DNA of 64,000 nt from Pycnopodia helianthoides (GCA_032158295.1 CM063244.1:10196376-10260375), one strand, 5' to 3'. Numbered from the stretch's first letter, positions 24,201 through 34,761 are shown. Program-made: numbers and translations. Notes: generated from the sequence alone by a model not told the origin.

Positions 24201-26337
24201 TGGCGCTCTGCAACAACAGAGTGAATCCACCCTAGCACTAGGGGGACTGCCACTGCTTGGCACGACAGACATAACCTCAACTAAACCTAATTAAGCAATT
24301 GAATAAACATATCGACCCCTTGCACGACGCGGAACGCACCTCCGCACAAAGTGTGTCAACCATCTCCTGTTGGGAGTCACTTCCTTCGTGACCATTTTGA
24401 CTCCCAGAATAGCAGACAGGATAGACGCGTGTAAGTGCGCTGCACGTCATGCGAGGGGGTCAGTACTAAGGGTTAGGGTTAGCAATTTCTACCTCGGAGA
24501 CTATTCTGTCCTTGAGCTCCCGCAGTTTCTTCTGATAGATATTCTCTGAACCGCTCGGCGTTTTTTCGCTGATGCTTTCGGACCGGGCAAGAGCAGGTCT
24601 GACGGGTGTACTAAGGGCGCCTGGCGTAGGGTTGATCTGGGATGAGGTTTTATTGGTTTGGGGCAGATGGGAAGTCTCCTTGGGTGATGGCGCAGTGGTG
24701 GTTTGCTCTTTGGCTGGCGCTGAAAACAAATTGGATCAAGTAAAGATGAAGAAGTATTGATATTGTTTGTTTTCACCTTGTGACCAAATTAACTTTTGTA
24801 CTCAACAGCTACCCCCCCCCCAAAAAAAAACCAACACACCCCTGCATTTCGACTGGGGGGGGTTGCAATAGATTTGTGAATTTATAATTATGTTTTAATG
24901 TTGTCTCGGTAAACTCCACACTCTGATATAATTAGTGTGCCAGGCTGCTGTACTGGATTTATTCTGTGTGGTGCAGTAGGGAGACAACGAAGAATGTGAG
25001 GTCATTGCCACGCAATGTAACAACAATTTTCAAAAATAATGTTCTTTTCTTATGTTCTAAAGAAGAATGACACGTTAAATCTGAGAAGCAGAAATTGAGT
25101 GGTCACCATTTTGGAGTTGGACTGAAATTGTTTGTATGTTTCCACGAGGTCCATTTTGGCAACTACAAATTTGAAAAGCCTTATATAAACAACACATGAA
25201 AATGGCCTCCAAACTAACATGGATTACTCAAAGCTGTCGCAGTTGAACTGCCCCCCGACAATCGTTGAATTGGTGGAGGCTGCGGCGGTCCCATAACTCC
25301 GTCCCCAATCTCTTTCCTTCCTCTTCCTCCGGCCCCTCCCCGCGGGTTCTTTCCGACCTCATTCTCCTTTTCCACCACATTGAGTTGGGGTTTGGAAGTG
25401 ACCTTCACTGGCTGGCTTGCCGTGGAACGTAACCTTGGCTGTCCGAGGTTGGGAACAGCGGTGATACGTTTACGGCGTACGGTGGCTGCTTTCGATGGGG
25501 ACTCATCAGTTGGTTTTGGTGGGGAGCTCGGCGCCTGCTTGACTGGGGATATGGGGTCAGGGTTCTGTGATGGTGGCGTTGGTTGCGGAGGTTCGACACG
25601 ATCCTCGGCTTTGTCTTGCTGTTGGCTCTGCAGCGTCTGTTTTACTGGAGTGACGTCTGTTTTCTCCGCAGGCTAAAATAAATATATCACAGTATAGACT
25701 AATCATAATGCAACAATTTTCTTCCCCTCCCATTCTAATAAAGTACCAAACTTAATCCTGGCCCAATAAAAAGAAAACGGTCTTTGGCCTTTTGTTTGAT
25801 AAAACTGGCTTTACAAAATGGTGGTAGTGGAAAGGTTTAACAAACAGAATTAAATCCAATGATGGGTAAACAAAGTAGAACCTGTGACCTCCGGATTAAT
25901 GGGCCAGTGCTCCAACAGCAGACCAATTGAACTATCGAGCCAGATGTAGGCCGTCTCCCCATGTTTGTTGGGGGGGGGGGGCACCATTAAATCTGATTTA
26001 AAACCGATGGCAGAATTAAATCCGATTAGCTTTGGCCACTTTATATGAACAGCAACTTGTATGACAGCATGTTAGTTGTGAAATGAAGCTAGTACTGGTA
26101 GTATACGCACTGTATTGTAGCTACTACTTAGTTAATTTGTTTTTTCATTCGTCTCCTCTTTTTACGTACCAATGTTGACTCAGCAACTGAAGGCCTAGCT
26201 GCTGATCTCAGTCCTGCCTTGGTACTGGGCGAGTCCTGTCTGGAGCCAGTTGATTCTTTGTTTTGCGGTGACGGTGCTGTGATATTCCGACGGGATGCCG
26301 AGAGATTAATACTCGGGCGGATCTTTGCTCGTCTCAT
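15288..26337 (-). CDS. BDP1: TFIIIB subunit B'' (BDP1), nine coding exons, needs four one-base frame corrections
   Basis: BDP1 is the SANT-domain subunit of TFIIIB that locks TBP-BRF onto Pol III promoters in the nucleus. Minus-strand exons in coding order: 26170-26337 (ATG at 26337), 25228-25672, 24493-24719, 23428-23539, 21704-21831, 21182-21312, 20061-20210, 18302-18490 and 15288-16972; about 1,078 residues. Landmarks: MRRAKIRPS start; RRKRITAVPNL; YQKKLRELKDRI; RSKMTMSDLIY; VKIGPDGSIILD; the SANT region around residues 398-455 (TYASFGKRTYTTAWSAK, then FYMALSAVGTDFTMI, FPKRTRQQIKNKFKREE); KHFDMSLFTK. The last exon has an acidic stretch, KRARGPYRKTPKKK and a long Pro/Gln/Thr-rich tail ending DEETLTQIAS. 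The human protein is over twice as long because of C-terminal repeats; a short form is plausible here. Frame breaks lie near 23444, 21745, 16890-16930 and 16710. The exon 2 donor (GTAATC) is weak but phase-consistent. Confidence 0.9.
17440..18490. other. BDP1 intron 8 repeats (17440-17650; 17963-18130)
   Basis: Intron 8 spans 16973-18301. It contains the dispersed repeat related to 8480-8680. It also has a diverged, partial copy of the palindromic AATTTCATAGAGCTGCTTAAG family (17963-18130: GCCCAATTTTTATGGAGCTG ... GCTTAGCAGAAAT). Bases 18302-18490 of this interval are BDP1 exon 8, whose basic KGKDRGKNKSKGG segment makes the DNA look repetitive on the other strand. Confidence 0.6.
19041..19800 (+). 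mobile_element. SINE (family 1) split by a nested TTAA MITE
   Basis: The body runs 19041-19166 (CTCAAGCTCTGGTGTTTCTG, B box GTGGGTTCGAGTCCC, tail ACACTTGTGTCC). The SINE resumes at 19555 with GTTGTAGGTCCTGTGTGTTG and GCACTTATCGTTGGAGAAGG. Compared with the intact copy at 20749-21170, the two halves join without loss. The inserted DNA is the TTAA element at 19167-19554. Confidence 0.85.
19167..19554. mobile_element. TTAA-flanked MITE, copy 3 (nested in SINE)
   Basis: TTAA lies at 19167-19170 and 19551-19554. Termini are AAAGACACTAGACACCTTTGG and ACCAAAAGTGTCCAGTGTCTTT. The internal blocks match the copy at 4455-4839 (CAATTGGTCGTCGAAGTTGCG, here in the opposite orientation). The host SINE supplies the undisturbed target context, so a single TTAA is duplicated. 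Confidence 0.9.
19856..20043. mobile_element. Palindromic MITE (AATTTCATAGAGCTGCTTAAG family), next to BDP1 exon 7
   Basis: Left end GGGCCCAATTTCATAGAGCT and right end AGCAGCTCTATGAAATTGGG are inverted repeats. The interior carries GCACAACAAAATTATGCTTACC. Its right edge is only about 17 bases from the 5' splice site of BDP1 exon 7 (donor GT at 20060-20059). Related copies: 33818-34012, 53451-53635, and partial ones at 17963-18130 and 23584-23690. Confidence 0.8.
20749..21170 (+). mobile_element. Full-length tRNA-derived SINE (family 1)
   Basis: The head GGCGTGTCGTGGCCGAGCGA contains an A box-like TGGCCGAGCGA. The B box GGTTCGAGTCC lies at about 20818-20828, some 60 bp downstream, as in a Leu/Ser-type tRNA. 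The tail runs through GTGCACTTATCG, a GC-rich segment and an ATTATTATTGTA end. It is not called a tRNA gene because the cloverleaf is not maintained and the unit is dispersed. It nearly fills BDP1 intron 6 and ends about 10 bases from that intron's 5' splice site. Confidence 0.85.
21525..21625. repeat. Partial palindromic repeat (AATATTGCACAAGTTGACTTA family)
   Basis: CGTAAGCTGTGCACCTCT and ATTGCACAAGTTGACTTAGG followed by TTTCGTGAAACCGCTGCAG match the complete palindromic copy at 48671-48793 and a diverged copy around 18950-19040. It lies in BDP1 intron 5 and is noncoding. Confidence 0.65.
21832..23427. other. BDP1 intron 4 with SINEs and a fragment of the 108-bp repeat
   Basis: It contains a minus-strand fragment of the 108-bp tandem unit found at 49680-50600 (about 22255-22330; AGTAGGAGGGTTGACTGTG). 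It also holds a family 2 SINE (22495-22700: leader GGGAGACCACCAACATTACGG, head GGCCCAGTTGGTAGAGCGCC) and a family 1 SINE fragment (22957-23062: CGGCCAAGCGGCCAAGTG). No coding exon is evident. Confidence 0.65.
24310..24465. mobile_element. Palindromic element in BDP1 intron 3 (GACCCCTTGCACGACGC family)
   Basis: The ends GACCCCTTGCACGACGCG and TGCACGTCATGCGAGGGGGTC are inverted and imperfect. The interior has a second inverted pair around TGGGAGTCAC...TTGACTCCCA and ACAGGATAGACGCGTGTAAG. A second copy with the same order of blocks is at about 5672-5850 in EEFSEC. Confidence 0.65.
25860..25975 (-). mobile_element. tRNA-derived SINE (family 2), minus strand
   Basis: Read on the minus strand: leader GGGGAGACGGCCTACATCTG, head GGCTCGATAGTTCAATTGGT, and CCGGAGGTCACAGGTTCTAC as a degraded B box region. 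It lies in BDP1 intron 1. Confidence 0.65.
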
Positions 26338-28298
26338 GACGGTTCGGTTACGGAGGCATCTACTACCGAGCTGATTCGTTCATCATGATTCGGGTACCGA
26401 GGCCCCTACTTCAGCCGTCAGTGGCAGATTTTTTGATCTTCCGCTTCTTATACTAAAGTCAAACAAAATGCAAACAAAATGTGAAATGTACTTTTTTGAT
26501 AGTCTAGTCTTACGAGCGCGGGTTGGGTGGGGGAAGGGGGGGGGTCTACCCAGAGTACTTGCGATGACTGTAACCCCAACACCACAACAAATAATAGTGT
26601 AACCAATAGTTATCATGTACATACATAACAGTTATTAAGTACAGACATGACCGTGTACATACATGACAGTCATTGTGGTGTTCGTACACGATCGTATACA
26701 TACACAATACTGTGTACGTCATACGTGGTGATTAGTGTAGTTTACGTACACATCAACAAGTCTATTCTGTGTATGTACATGATATTGATACTAGTTCAAG
26801 TACATCATGATTACGATAGAGCAGTTTATAGTTAACAAGTTAATCTAAAATTTAAAATACGTTTCAGTGAAATGCAGCAATCCTGATTCCTGGCTGCCTG
26901 GGGCTAATTTGAAGAAGAGCTATTGTTAATGTTAAGAATGATCTAAACTGTTTATCACTCTACACTCAGGCTCTAGTAAAGTAAGTCTAAGCAAAGTGTG
27001 ATTTCACAAAGCACAACAAAAAATAGAATTGGAAAGTATGAAGATTTAATGAATAACTAGTGTTTAATGTGATTCATATTTTAAGATGAGTTGTCAACAT
27101 CTGGTGATTGAAAACTCACCTTCAATCACACTACCAAGTTCATGTTCTTTCTAATAAGTTGTTGTTTTTTAGTGCTTTGTGAAATCATGGTGAAATCGAG
27201 CCAACTTCATACTTGGAATAAAAAGGACGTGCTCACTGAAGAAATCTATTTTAGACTTGGGTCTTTGGTACTCTTGTGTGTGAGTTTCGATCCGCTATCG
27301 GCTCCATTATGAGTTTCGATTCCGCGAACCTCATAATTCTAGGACTGGAGTAAAAGTAGGTCTTTGCCGTTGGGAGATATTCATTATATAAACAACGATA
27401 GTTTGATAGCTTAGCCAAAACCTTCTCCGCACGAAAACAAAAATTTACAAAATATAGCATTTGCATTAGCACTTACATTTACAGTTTACATTACAATTGA
27501 CATGAAAAAGTATATATTAAACGCTCATCTGTATGACTATGTGAGAATGTGTCGCTCTACTGTTGGCGCTACACCGACGTCTGCCCATACAATGAATGTG
27601 AATAAGCCGTATGGTGAATGCAAGTCTCGGAACAAGACTAGTCAGTTTGCATAAACATAAACGTGTATGGCACGCAAACGGATCAAAACAAAATTTAAAT
27701 TGCACGTTTTAGGGCAATTAAATCCTATTGCCGCTTGATTATCACAACAGGTTTTAAAATATGAGCATAGTGTGATATTACAATACGAATCACAATGAGG
27801 ATATTGACAATTTGTATAAAACTAATAAGAGATGAATCACTACTTGGATCGGAGAGAGGTCGGCTTTATAACATGGATACACGCATGGTGGCGCTCTCTT
27901 TGATGTATGGCGTGCGTGTGTACGTTACGGGGACTGGACTCGATTTCTTCTTTAGGTTGTACACTGTGCGTACTTCGGAAATTTGTCACAGAATTGACAG
28001 TTTCTCAAAATTTGCCCAGATGTGTCCCATACAATAACGCTTTTTGGTGTTTTTTTGTGTCAAGTGAGAGTGATTTGATGACATCAGAGGATTTCTCAAA
28101 TACAACAGAGGAAGAGGGAGATGGTTCTAATTTATTTCTTCACTCTTCAGAAAAAGGTATACAATTTATGTCAATAGCACTAGCAGCCTTTGACTTATGT
28201 TTTGTTAGTTTTGGGGGAGATAGTGAACTTTGTTTGAGTCTTTTCCTACTCACTTTTCTTGCATTTTCTACAAAAAAATGCTTCGTCACAAGACATGA
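26338..28298. other. Upstream region of BDP1 and unassigned DNA
   Basis: The BDP1 promoter and 5' UTR should lie just above 26337, on the minus strand. I see no clear TATA box. Bases 26610-26810 are rich in degenerate GTACATACATGA/TACGTAC repeats. An element fragment with CGAACCTCATAATTCTAGGA at about 27321 matches the ends of the foldback element at 47194-47845. A short stretch at 28077-28154 could be an exon (MTSEDFSNTTEEEGDGS, followed by GTATAC), but the next splice partner is unclear. Confidence 0.4.
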
Positions 28299-28345
28299 TT
28301 GGCAGCGTGTCGTGGCCAAGCGGTCTAGAGCTCCGAATTCAAGTT
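28299..28345 (+). mobile_element. SINE head (family 1) adjoining the LINE 3' end
   Basis: GCGTGTCGTGGCCAAGCGGT continuing to CTAGAGCTCCGAATTCAAGT matches the first ~45 bases of the SINE at 20749. It then stops close to the 3' terminus of the LINE, so the LINE may have inserted into a SINE. The matching SINE body is not seen immediately beyond the LINE 5' end; a body-and-tail fragment occurs at about 32945-33030. Confidence 0.6.
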
Positions 28346-28396
28346 TAGTAGCCGAGTCAACACAATGTAACTCACCGTAACTCACCGTAGCGCCGC

Positions 28397-29735
28397 TTAT
28401 CTGGTCGAGGCAGGTAGGCGGCTTGAGGGGCTGGTGAGCCAAGCTGGCTCTTTAGCCCCTTTGAAAACATCATACAGTCTCTTGAACATAGAGACTGTTT
28501 TGGCCTGTACTACATGGGCTGGGAGGGTGTTCCAGTGGGTGATAGTTCTATTTGTGAAAAAGTTTTTTCTGATATTTAGATTGCAGTGTTTCTTCCTGAT
28601 TTTCAGTTGGTGACCTCTAGTTTTGGAATTTGTTACCAACTCGAAAAAGACATTTGCTTGTATGTCTTCGTTCCCAGTCAATATTTTGTACACTTCAATG
28701 AGGTCCCCTCTAAGGCGTCTATCTTCAAGGGTGGTTAGGCCGAAGGTCAACAATCTATCCTCGTAATCAGTGTTCTTTAAAGCAGGAACTAGTTTAGTTG
28801 CTCTTCGTTGCACACCTTCAATAAGCTTAATATCCTTGACGAGTTGGGGAGACCACGCTTGCACCGCAAATTCCAAGTGGGGTCTTACCAAGGCTAGATA
28901 AAGGCACTTTACAACGTCAACTGATCTATGTGAAAAACTTCTCTTGACCATGCCCAGGATTCTATTTGCCCTGTTGACAACTGCTGCACACTGTTTACTG
29001 GGTTTGAGAGAGGTATGGATAATTACTCCAAGGTCCTTCTCTTCCTCAACTGACTGCAAGACATGACCTCCCAATTGGTAGTTCCGGTGTATGTTTCTGT
29101 GTCCAAGGTGCATAACTTTACATTTGTCAATGTTAAATGACATCTGCCAGTCCTGGGACCAACCCTCTAAATTATTGAGATCTCTCTGAAGCTTACTGGC
29201 GTCTTCCACAGATTCTACAGTTCTAAATAACTTTGTGTCATCAGCAAATTTAAGGATCGATGAGTCAACTACTGCATCAATATCATTCACGTAAATCAAG
29301 AATAAGACCGGCCCAAGTACCGACCCTTGTGGGACTCCACTGGTAACTGCTAACCAACTTGATTTTGCACCATTTACCACCACTCGTTGACTTCTATTTG
29401 ATAACCAGTTTGTTATCCACTGCCAGACAGCTCCATCAATGCCATGAGCCTTCACTTTAGACATCAGCCGTTTGTGTGGAACCTTATCAAATGCCTTTTG
29501 GAAATCGAGGTAGATCACATCAACAGGTAAGCCAGAATCGATGGAGGCTGTCACTGAATCTAAGTACTGCAGTAAATTGGTGAGACAAGATCGCTTTCGG
29601 AGAAATCCATGTTGACTTGACCTCAGAAGGTGATGTTGGGTTAGGTGATCATTGATGTTATCACGTATTATTGATTCCATCAATTTACAGAGTTGTGAGG
29701 TAAGGCTGACAGGTCTATAGTTGACAGGGGTTCGG
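28397..29735 (-). pseudogene. CR1 LINE ORF2, reverse transcriptase part (frame-shifted from the endonuclease)
   Basis: This part copies the element's RNA into DNA at the target site. The frame begins at PVNYRPVSLTSQLCKLMESI (about 29735, upstream of the first Met at 29683). It has YLDFQKAFDKVPH, GVPQGSVLGPVLFLIYVND, the catalytic FADDTKLF and the CR1-style C-terminal LYLALVRPHLEFAVQAWSPQ. It ends RLPASTR. It is in a different frame from the upstream endonuclease. The N-terminal RT blocks that should precede NYRPVSL in this family (the KSPGPDGI-type block, roughly 100 residues) are absent, so the copy is not functional as it stands. Confidence 0.9.
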
Positions 29736-31473
29736 GTAAGTTAGATAGATTTTCCTTCGTAAAAACTGAGGCGAAGTACTGGTTTAAAACCTTGGCTGTA
29801 GTGTTGTCATCCGTGATGGCATTTCCATCATTATCTTTTAAAGGCCCAACTGAGTCTTTAGTCTTAGTTTGTGACCTGACGTAGCTATAGAAGGATTTAG
29901 GGTCTTTCTTGCAATTTTCTGCCAGCTTCATCTCAAAATTTCTCTTCGCTGTTCTCACTTCAGCAGTCACCTTTCTAGTCCACTTCTTGTGCTCAAGGTA
30001 GTCCTTATTGTCACGAGAAGCCTGATACTTTATCCACGCTTTTCTCTTCTTTCTCACAAGTTTAATTTGATGTTTTCGCATATACAGAGGTTTAGAACTT
30101 TTACGGCGTATCTTCTTTGGGATGGAACAGTTTAAGGCCTTGTCAATTGTCACCTGGAATTTTGACCATACTGATTCTATCGGTTGATCATCAGATACAG
30201 CCTCCCAAACTGTGCTACTCAAGATCTGTCTGAATTTGTCAAAATCTGCTTTGGTGTAGTCAAATACCCATTCTTTGGACTCCTTTATTTCAGTCTTAAC
30301 ACATAAATCGAGTTCGAGGATGACGTGGTCACTTGCTCCCAGTTTACCGCATACTTTTATACTACTAACCATGTCTTGCTCAGTAGTAAGGACCAGATCA
30401 ATGATATTTCCTCCTCTAGTTGGAAAGTTGACGTGCTGCACGAGGAAGTTGTCCTGGACATAATCTAAAAACGCTTGTCCGTCAGCATTTGCGTGGAGTA
30501 CTTCCCAATCGATTCCTGGGTAATTAAAATCTCCAAGAAAGACCACGGAACAGTTTCTCCTCAGGGCAGCATCCATCAATGGAAACATATTTGAAGTATT
30601 TATGTCGTCGCTGTTTGGTGACCGATATAACACTCCGAATAAGATTCTGTTTGTAATGCCTGTATAAGATGGATTTAGGTCGGCCCAGGTGGAGTTGGTA
30701 AACATGTGGTCAGCAAAAAAATCATTTGTTGTGGCCTCTAGGTTATCCCTGAAGTAGAGCAACACCCCTCCCCCTCTACCATCAGAGGTGTCGACACGAT
30801 CTTGCCTAAATGGTTTACTAAAACCGTTAATTCTCAAGAAAGCATCATGCGTGTCTTCATTGGTCCAAGATTCTGTAATTGCAATGATGTCGGGTTCTCT
30901 ATCACACACTAGGACTTTCAATTCTTCCATTTTATTTTTTATACTCTGAGCGTTCGTGTAAAGCACTCTCAAATTGTGTTTAATAGACAAGGGAGAATCA
31001 ATGCAGGTTGTTTTGGCCTTACTATCATCAGATTCAACATATGCATCTTCTTTGCCAACCTCATCAGCCTCGTCGTCGACATAGTCATCGTCAGTGACAT
31101 CAACAATACTCTCTTTACCATCATCCAAGTCGCTATCATTGTCCTTGACAGAATTCTCGTTGGGACTTTCCTGAATTTCAGAAACAAGGTCGGGGTAAAT
31201 AGTTGGATCATCTGCATCCAATGTACATGTATAACTAGATGTCGTAATGGCAACGGCAGGGTTTGATGGTGCTACATATAATAAGTACTGATCCTCTATC
31301 AGTTGTGCAGTTCCATGACTTTGGAATTCAGTGCTGGTGCTGGCTTGTAACTGGCTGGCTACATGTTGTGCGTGACTGTGCAGAAACTGTTTTACAGGTG
31401 CTTCAATATTTACATTTGTGTAGCTACTTAGTTTTTTGGACCCCCGTTTGGTCCTTCTCTGGGAGTGGGACAA
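29680..31473 (-). pseudogene. CR1 LINE ORF2, endonuclease part (truncated by deletion)
   Basis: Residues ~160-400 form an APE-type endonuclease, which nicks target DNA. Visible motifs are LRVLYTNAQSIKNKMEEL, IIAITESWTNED, GRGGGVLLYFRD, VVFLGDFNYPGIDWE and KLGASDHVILELDL, including the catalytic GDFN and SDH residues. A basic linker follows (IKLVRKKRKAWIKYQ). The frame ends in an unrelated tail, LSTIDLSALPHNSVN, which is out-of-frame RT sequence beginning at the deletion junction near 29733. The start at 31473 overlaps ORF1 by 46 bases in another frame. The N-terminal ~150 residues are acidic and of unknown role. Confidence 0.88.
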
Positions 31474-32462
31474 TCTTTCCCATAGGATGGAGGAGACTGG
31501 TTCCTTGTGATAATTTTACCTCTAAATATCATTATGTTCTTCTCCCCATCTTGCTTCCTTCGTTTCAATTCCTGTCTGAGGTTATGGTCCAAATCTCGCT
31601 GGATTCTAGTAAGGTCTGGGGCAATGTAGATATTTCTTAAAAAAACGTCATCAGCCGTCATGAGTTTTCTAGCATTTTTTAGTATTTCATGCTTCTTACT
31701 TGCATCCTCTAACACTACCCTCAGCAATCTGTCGTGGTCATATGCAACTCCAGGTCCCCTATTTCGCCCGATTCTTGACATTTTTTTGATTTTAACCTCT
31801 TGCACTCCAATATGGTCCCACACTTTGTTCAGAGATACTTGTTCGTTATCATCCTCTTTACAGTTCCTTATTATGATGTTGCTTTTCCTTCCCATTCTGT
31901 CAACCATTTCGCGGATAGTGTCCTCTTGATCTTTTACTTCTCCTTTTATTTCTCCCCCCTCAGCAACCTCTGGATGCTCATGAACTAGTAGTAATGCCAC
32001 GTTTTTCTTTAGATCAGTTACATCTGTCTGGAGAGTTGAGATGTTCGTATTCACGGCCTTCATTTCCGTCTCCATTTTTTCTTGTGATCCCTGGACATCT
32101 TTCAACTCATTGGCCATTTTATCCTGTTTTGTTCTTATACCCTTCAATTCTCTGAGTAACGGAATATCCCTAAGGCAATTCTTGCAAGTAAATGTAATAC
32201 ATTCATTGTCCGATGTCGCCAACGAGTTGTACAACTCCGCTCCAACATTGGTACACTCAAGACATTCCCAACATGTACACAGCTCGCATTGGAGACCTTT
32301 ATCATCGGAGTTTATAATACAGTTACATTTCATGCAATATGTTACCTCCAGAATGTCGGTCATCTCCACATTAGTCCTTTTAAGTTTTGCTGTTGTTCTG
32401 TAGGGTCGACCTCCTTTAGCTTTCTGGTCCCTACTGTTTGCCTTCAGGCTTTTGTCTGCCAT
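31428..32462 (-). CDS. CR1 LINE ORF1 protein (zinc-finger plus coiled coil)
   Basis: A 344-residue open frame without breaks. After a basic start it has a cysteine-rich segment, YCMKCNCIINSDDKGLQCE followed by LCTCWECLEC and FTCKNCL. This resembles a PHD/esterase-type zinc finger of CR1/L2 ORF1 proteins. A heptad-rich coiled coil follows (about residues 105-160: IRTKQDKMANELKDVQ). The next domain, DRMGRKSNIIIRNCKED with ISRIGRNRG-like sequence, resembles an RRM-like nucleic-acid-binding fold. In such elements ORF1 packages the RNA. The assignment rests on position and composition. Confidence 0.8.
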   Translation of the reverse strand: MADKSLKANSRDQKAKGGRPYRTTAKLKRTNVEMTDILEVTYCMKCNCIINSDDKGLQCELCTCWECLECTNVGAELYNSLATSDNECITFTCKNCLRDIPLLRELKGIRTKQDKMANELKDVQGSQEKMETEMKAVNTNISTLQTDVTDLKKNVALLLVHEHPEVAEGGEIKGEVKDQEDTIREMVDRMGRKSNIIIRNCKEDDNEQVSLNKVWDHIGVQEVKIKKMSRIGRNRGPGVAYDHDRLLRVVLEDASKKHEILKNARKLMTADDVFLRNIYIAPDLTRIQRDLDHNLRQELKRRKQDGEKNIMIFRGKIITRNQSPPSYGKDCPTPREGPNGGPKN

Positions 32463-32520
32463 CTCTCAATCCACGGTCGACTTATCCCCAAAGCAGTAGG
32501 TCGACTCGTCCCCAAATGAT

Positions 32521-34761
32521 ATGGTGTGTTTGTACTAGTAGGGACGCCGTGACCACTACGGGGAATTTGATAGTGCACTGGTGGTGGTGACTGCCGCTTA
32601 TTTTCAATGGTTAGTTTAAAACCAGTCAGTTTCCCTGTAAAGTATGGAGCATAAATGCCACCTTCAGTTTTCAGAACATGATTGAAAGTGATAAGCTGGG
32701 TCCAATTTCATAGCGCTGCTCACAGGTAATAGCAAGAAAATTGGGCGGCCTGGATTTGCACCTCCTCCTGGTCCACCGGTGTATGTCAGAGTGTAACCTA
32801 CCCGCCTCTGTCATGTTTCGTGTTTCTGTCAGCTACTTTTAGATTCCCCTTAGTTTTAAATCACAGAAGTATGTAACCAGCTGCAATGCAAATAACGTCA
32901 GAAAATGAAAAAGAATTGGGGAACAACAAGAAAAACATGCGTTTTAAACTCTTGGGGGCGCTGTATGTGGGTTCGAACCTCGGTCCCAGCACTTGTGTCC
33001 TTGAGCAAGACACTTAACTATGTATAAATGCTCGGCGTTTATGTCCTGACTTATGGATCTTGAGTCTTGAGTAGTTCTCAAACTTGGAAACTATACTGGG
33101 TGCATCAGGTGATGTCACTGGTTATTTGTGCAAGTGATGATAAACTAATTAAAAAGGTGCAAGTAAAAAGCATAGAAATTTACAGGAGCCTGGAGCCAGC
33201 GCTAGGCATTAAAACAACCAGAGCTGGTAGGGATAGCTTCTGGAAAGTACCAACACTGTACACTGCTGATGGGGGGTAGCTGGTTCCATAACCTTACTGT
33301 GCGTGGGTAGAATGAGAACTTGTAAGTTGTAATTTTATGAGTCAATGGATGCATCAGGTCCCTCGGGTATGGTGTATTTGAGCTGGTGGTCCTGTCTGAT
33401 GAAGTATGTCAATGAATAAATGACTGATGGCATTAGAATGTTGACCAAGCGGTAGTGGATTTTATAAAACATAGTTTAGTAGATTGATCTAGGAGGCGTC
33501 GTGTATGTAGTGAGTCCCAGTTTAGTTTTGAAATTACATGTAGTGTTGAAACTGAGGTGGTTCTGCGATAGTCATTGGCTACGAAATGAGCTGCCGATTT
33601 CTGTATTTGTTCAATACGTTTTTGACTGTCGATTGTGTGGGGATTCCATGTTTCGGAGGCATATTCAACTTGAGGACGTACTCAGTGTTTGATATGCACT
33701 TAATTCCCTGGGGGATTAAGAATACCCCTGCCCTGGGCTTTACCGCTTACCCCTGCTCCGGAGCAGGGGTGGCTATTCCCCGGGGTAGTATGCTCAATTG
33801 CTGCCCAGGGTAGACCAGGGCCCAATTTCATAGAGCTGCTTAAGCAGACAATATTGCTTAACAATCGTCTGCTAAGCAGAAATGGGCAGGATACCATACA
33901 CAAATTGTACATGTGACATTGTAGTTTGGCTGGTAACCTTATTCTGGTAAGCATAATTTTGGTGTGCTTAGCTACTTTTTGTGCTTAAGCAGCTCTATGA
34001 AATTGGGCCCAGGGGTAAAGCGATCCAAGTGTGACAGGGCCTGCCATTATTCCCTGTGGATGCCTCCAAGGAATAGACTAGTGTGAAAGGGGCTATTAGT
34101 AGAGCAATGCTACCTGGACAGGCTTTAATAATATTTGGAACTAGATGATTTTAACTAATCGTAGAGAAGTTTTAAACCTATCCTTTTTATTGCTGAACAA
34201 CTCGTTTTGAACACCTGTTAATTTAGCTGTTATTATCTGAGCAATTTTAGGGCTCGGGCATTCCGATGTTATACTTTCATCATGGTAAACCTAGAACAGA
34301 TTATTTTAAATATTATGCGTACGTTTCCTGAGAGTGTTTACTGAACTTAGGATTGAAACCAGAAATTCTTGATTCATTTTAAGACGTTTCTATCTGTCTT
34401 GAGAGATGATCTAGGCATTTAATTTGTTTTTTAGCTCTTTCTCTTTATTAGTTTTTCTTCTTTTAGTGTTGTGTTTTTAAAATAGGGGCTTTGATTTTTC
34501 ATTATTAATTTTATTTTTATTATTTTTAAAATGCGCTATGCTGCCTGACTAATACTATACTGATTCAATGACCTAGTGTAATGCATGGTTTTAAAGTAGG
34601 TACCTTTATACTTCCCCAAGAAACTGATCTGGCTATAATTGTTATCAAATGTTTCAGTCATGCTTAAGTCCCGCCTCACCCCCCCCCCCCCCAAAAAAAG
34701 CAAGCCTGACAGAGATGCTTACATGTATGTATATTTTTTATTTCACTTTTCGCTCTTGCAG
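32521..34761. other. Interval between LINE and the zinc-finger gene
   Basis: No supportable coding exon. It contains a SINE fragment (about 32945-33030: GGGTTCGAACCTCGG, CACTTGTGTCCTTGAGCAAG) and a palindromic MITE (33818-34012). The zinc-finger gene's first coding exon has an upstream acceptor-like site (CTCTTGCAG, ending at 34761), so its promoter and a 5' UTR exon may lie here or further left. Confidence 0.5.
33818..34012. mobile_element. Palindromic MITE (AATTTCATAGAGCTGCTTAAG family), complete copy
   Basis: Left end GGGCCCAATTTCATAGAGCT; right end AGCTCTATGAAATTGGGCCC. The interior includes GCTAAGCAGAAATGGGCAGG and GGCTGGTAACCTTATTCTGG. It is opposite in orientation to the copy at 19856-20043. 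The terminal inverted repeats are about 28 bp. Confidence 0.85.

Larger units (their letters stand above)
28376..32520 (-). mobile_element. CR1-type non-LTR retrotransposon (LINE), internally deleted
   Basis: On the minus strand it encodes ORF1 (31428-32462), an APE-type endonuclease ORF (29680-31473) and a reverse transcriptase frame (28397 to about 29735). After the RT stop, the 3' end carries about two and a half copies of the 10-base repeat ACGGTGAGTT (28376-28390 on the plus strand). Short tandem 3' repeats with a very short 3' UTR are typical of CR1/L2-like LINEs. The 5' boundary (about 32500) is uncertain. No target duplication could be identified with confidence. Confidence 0.88.

Noticed and set aside
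24470..24482. Telomere-like TTAGGGTTAG
   Set aside because: Only two units, located at a BDP1 donor-side intron; chance occurrence.
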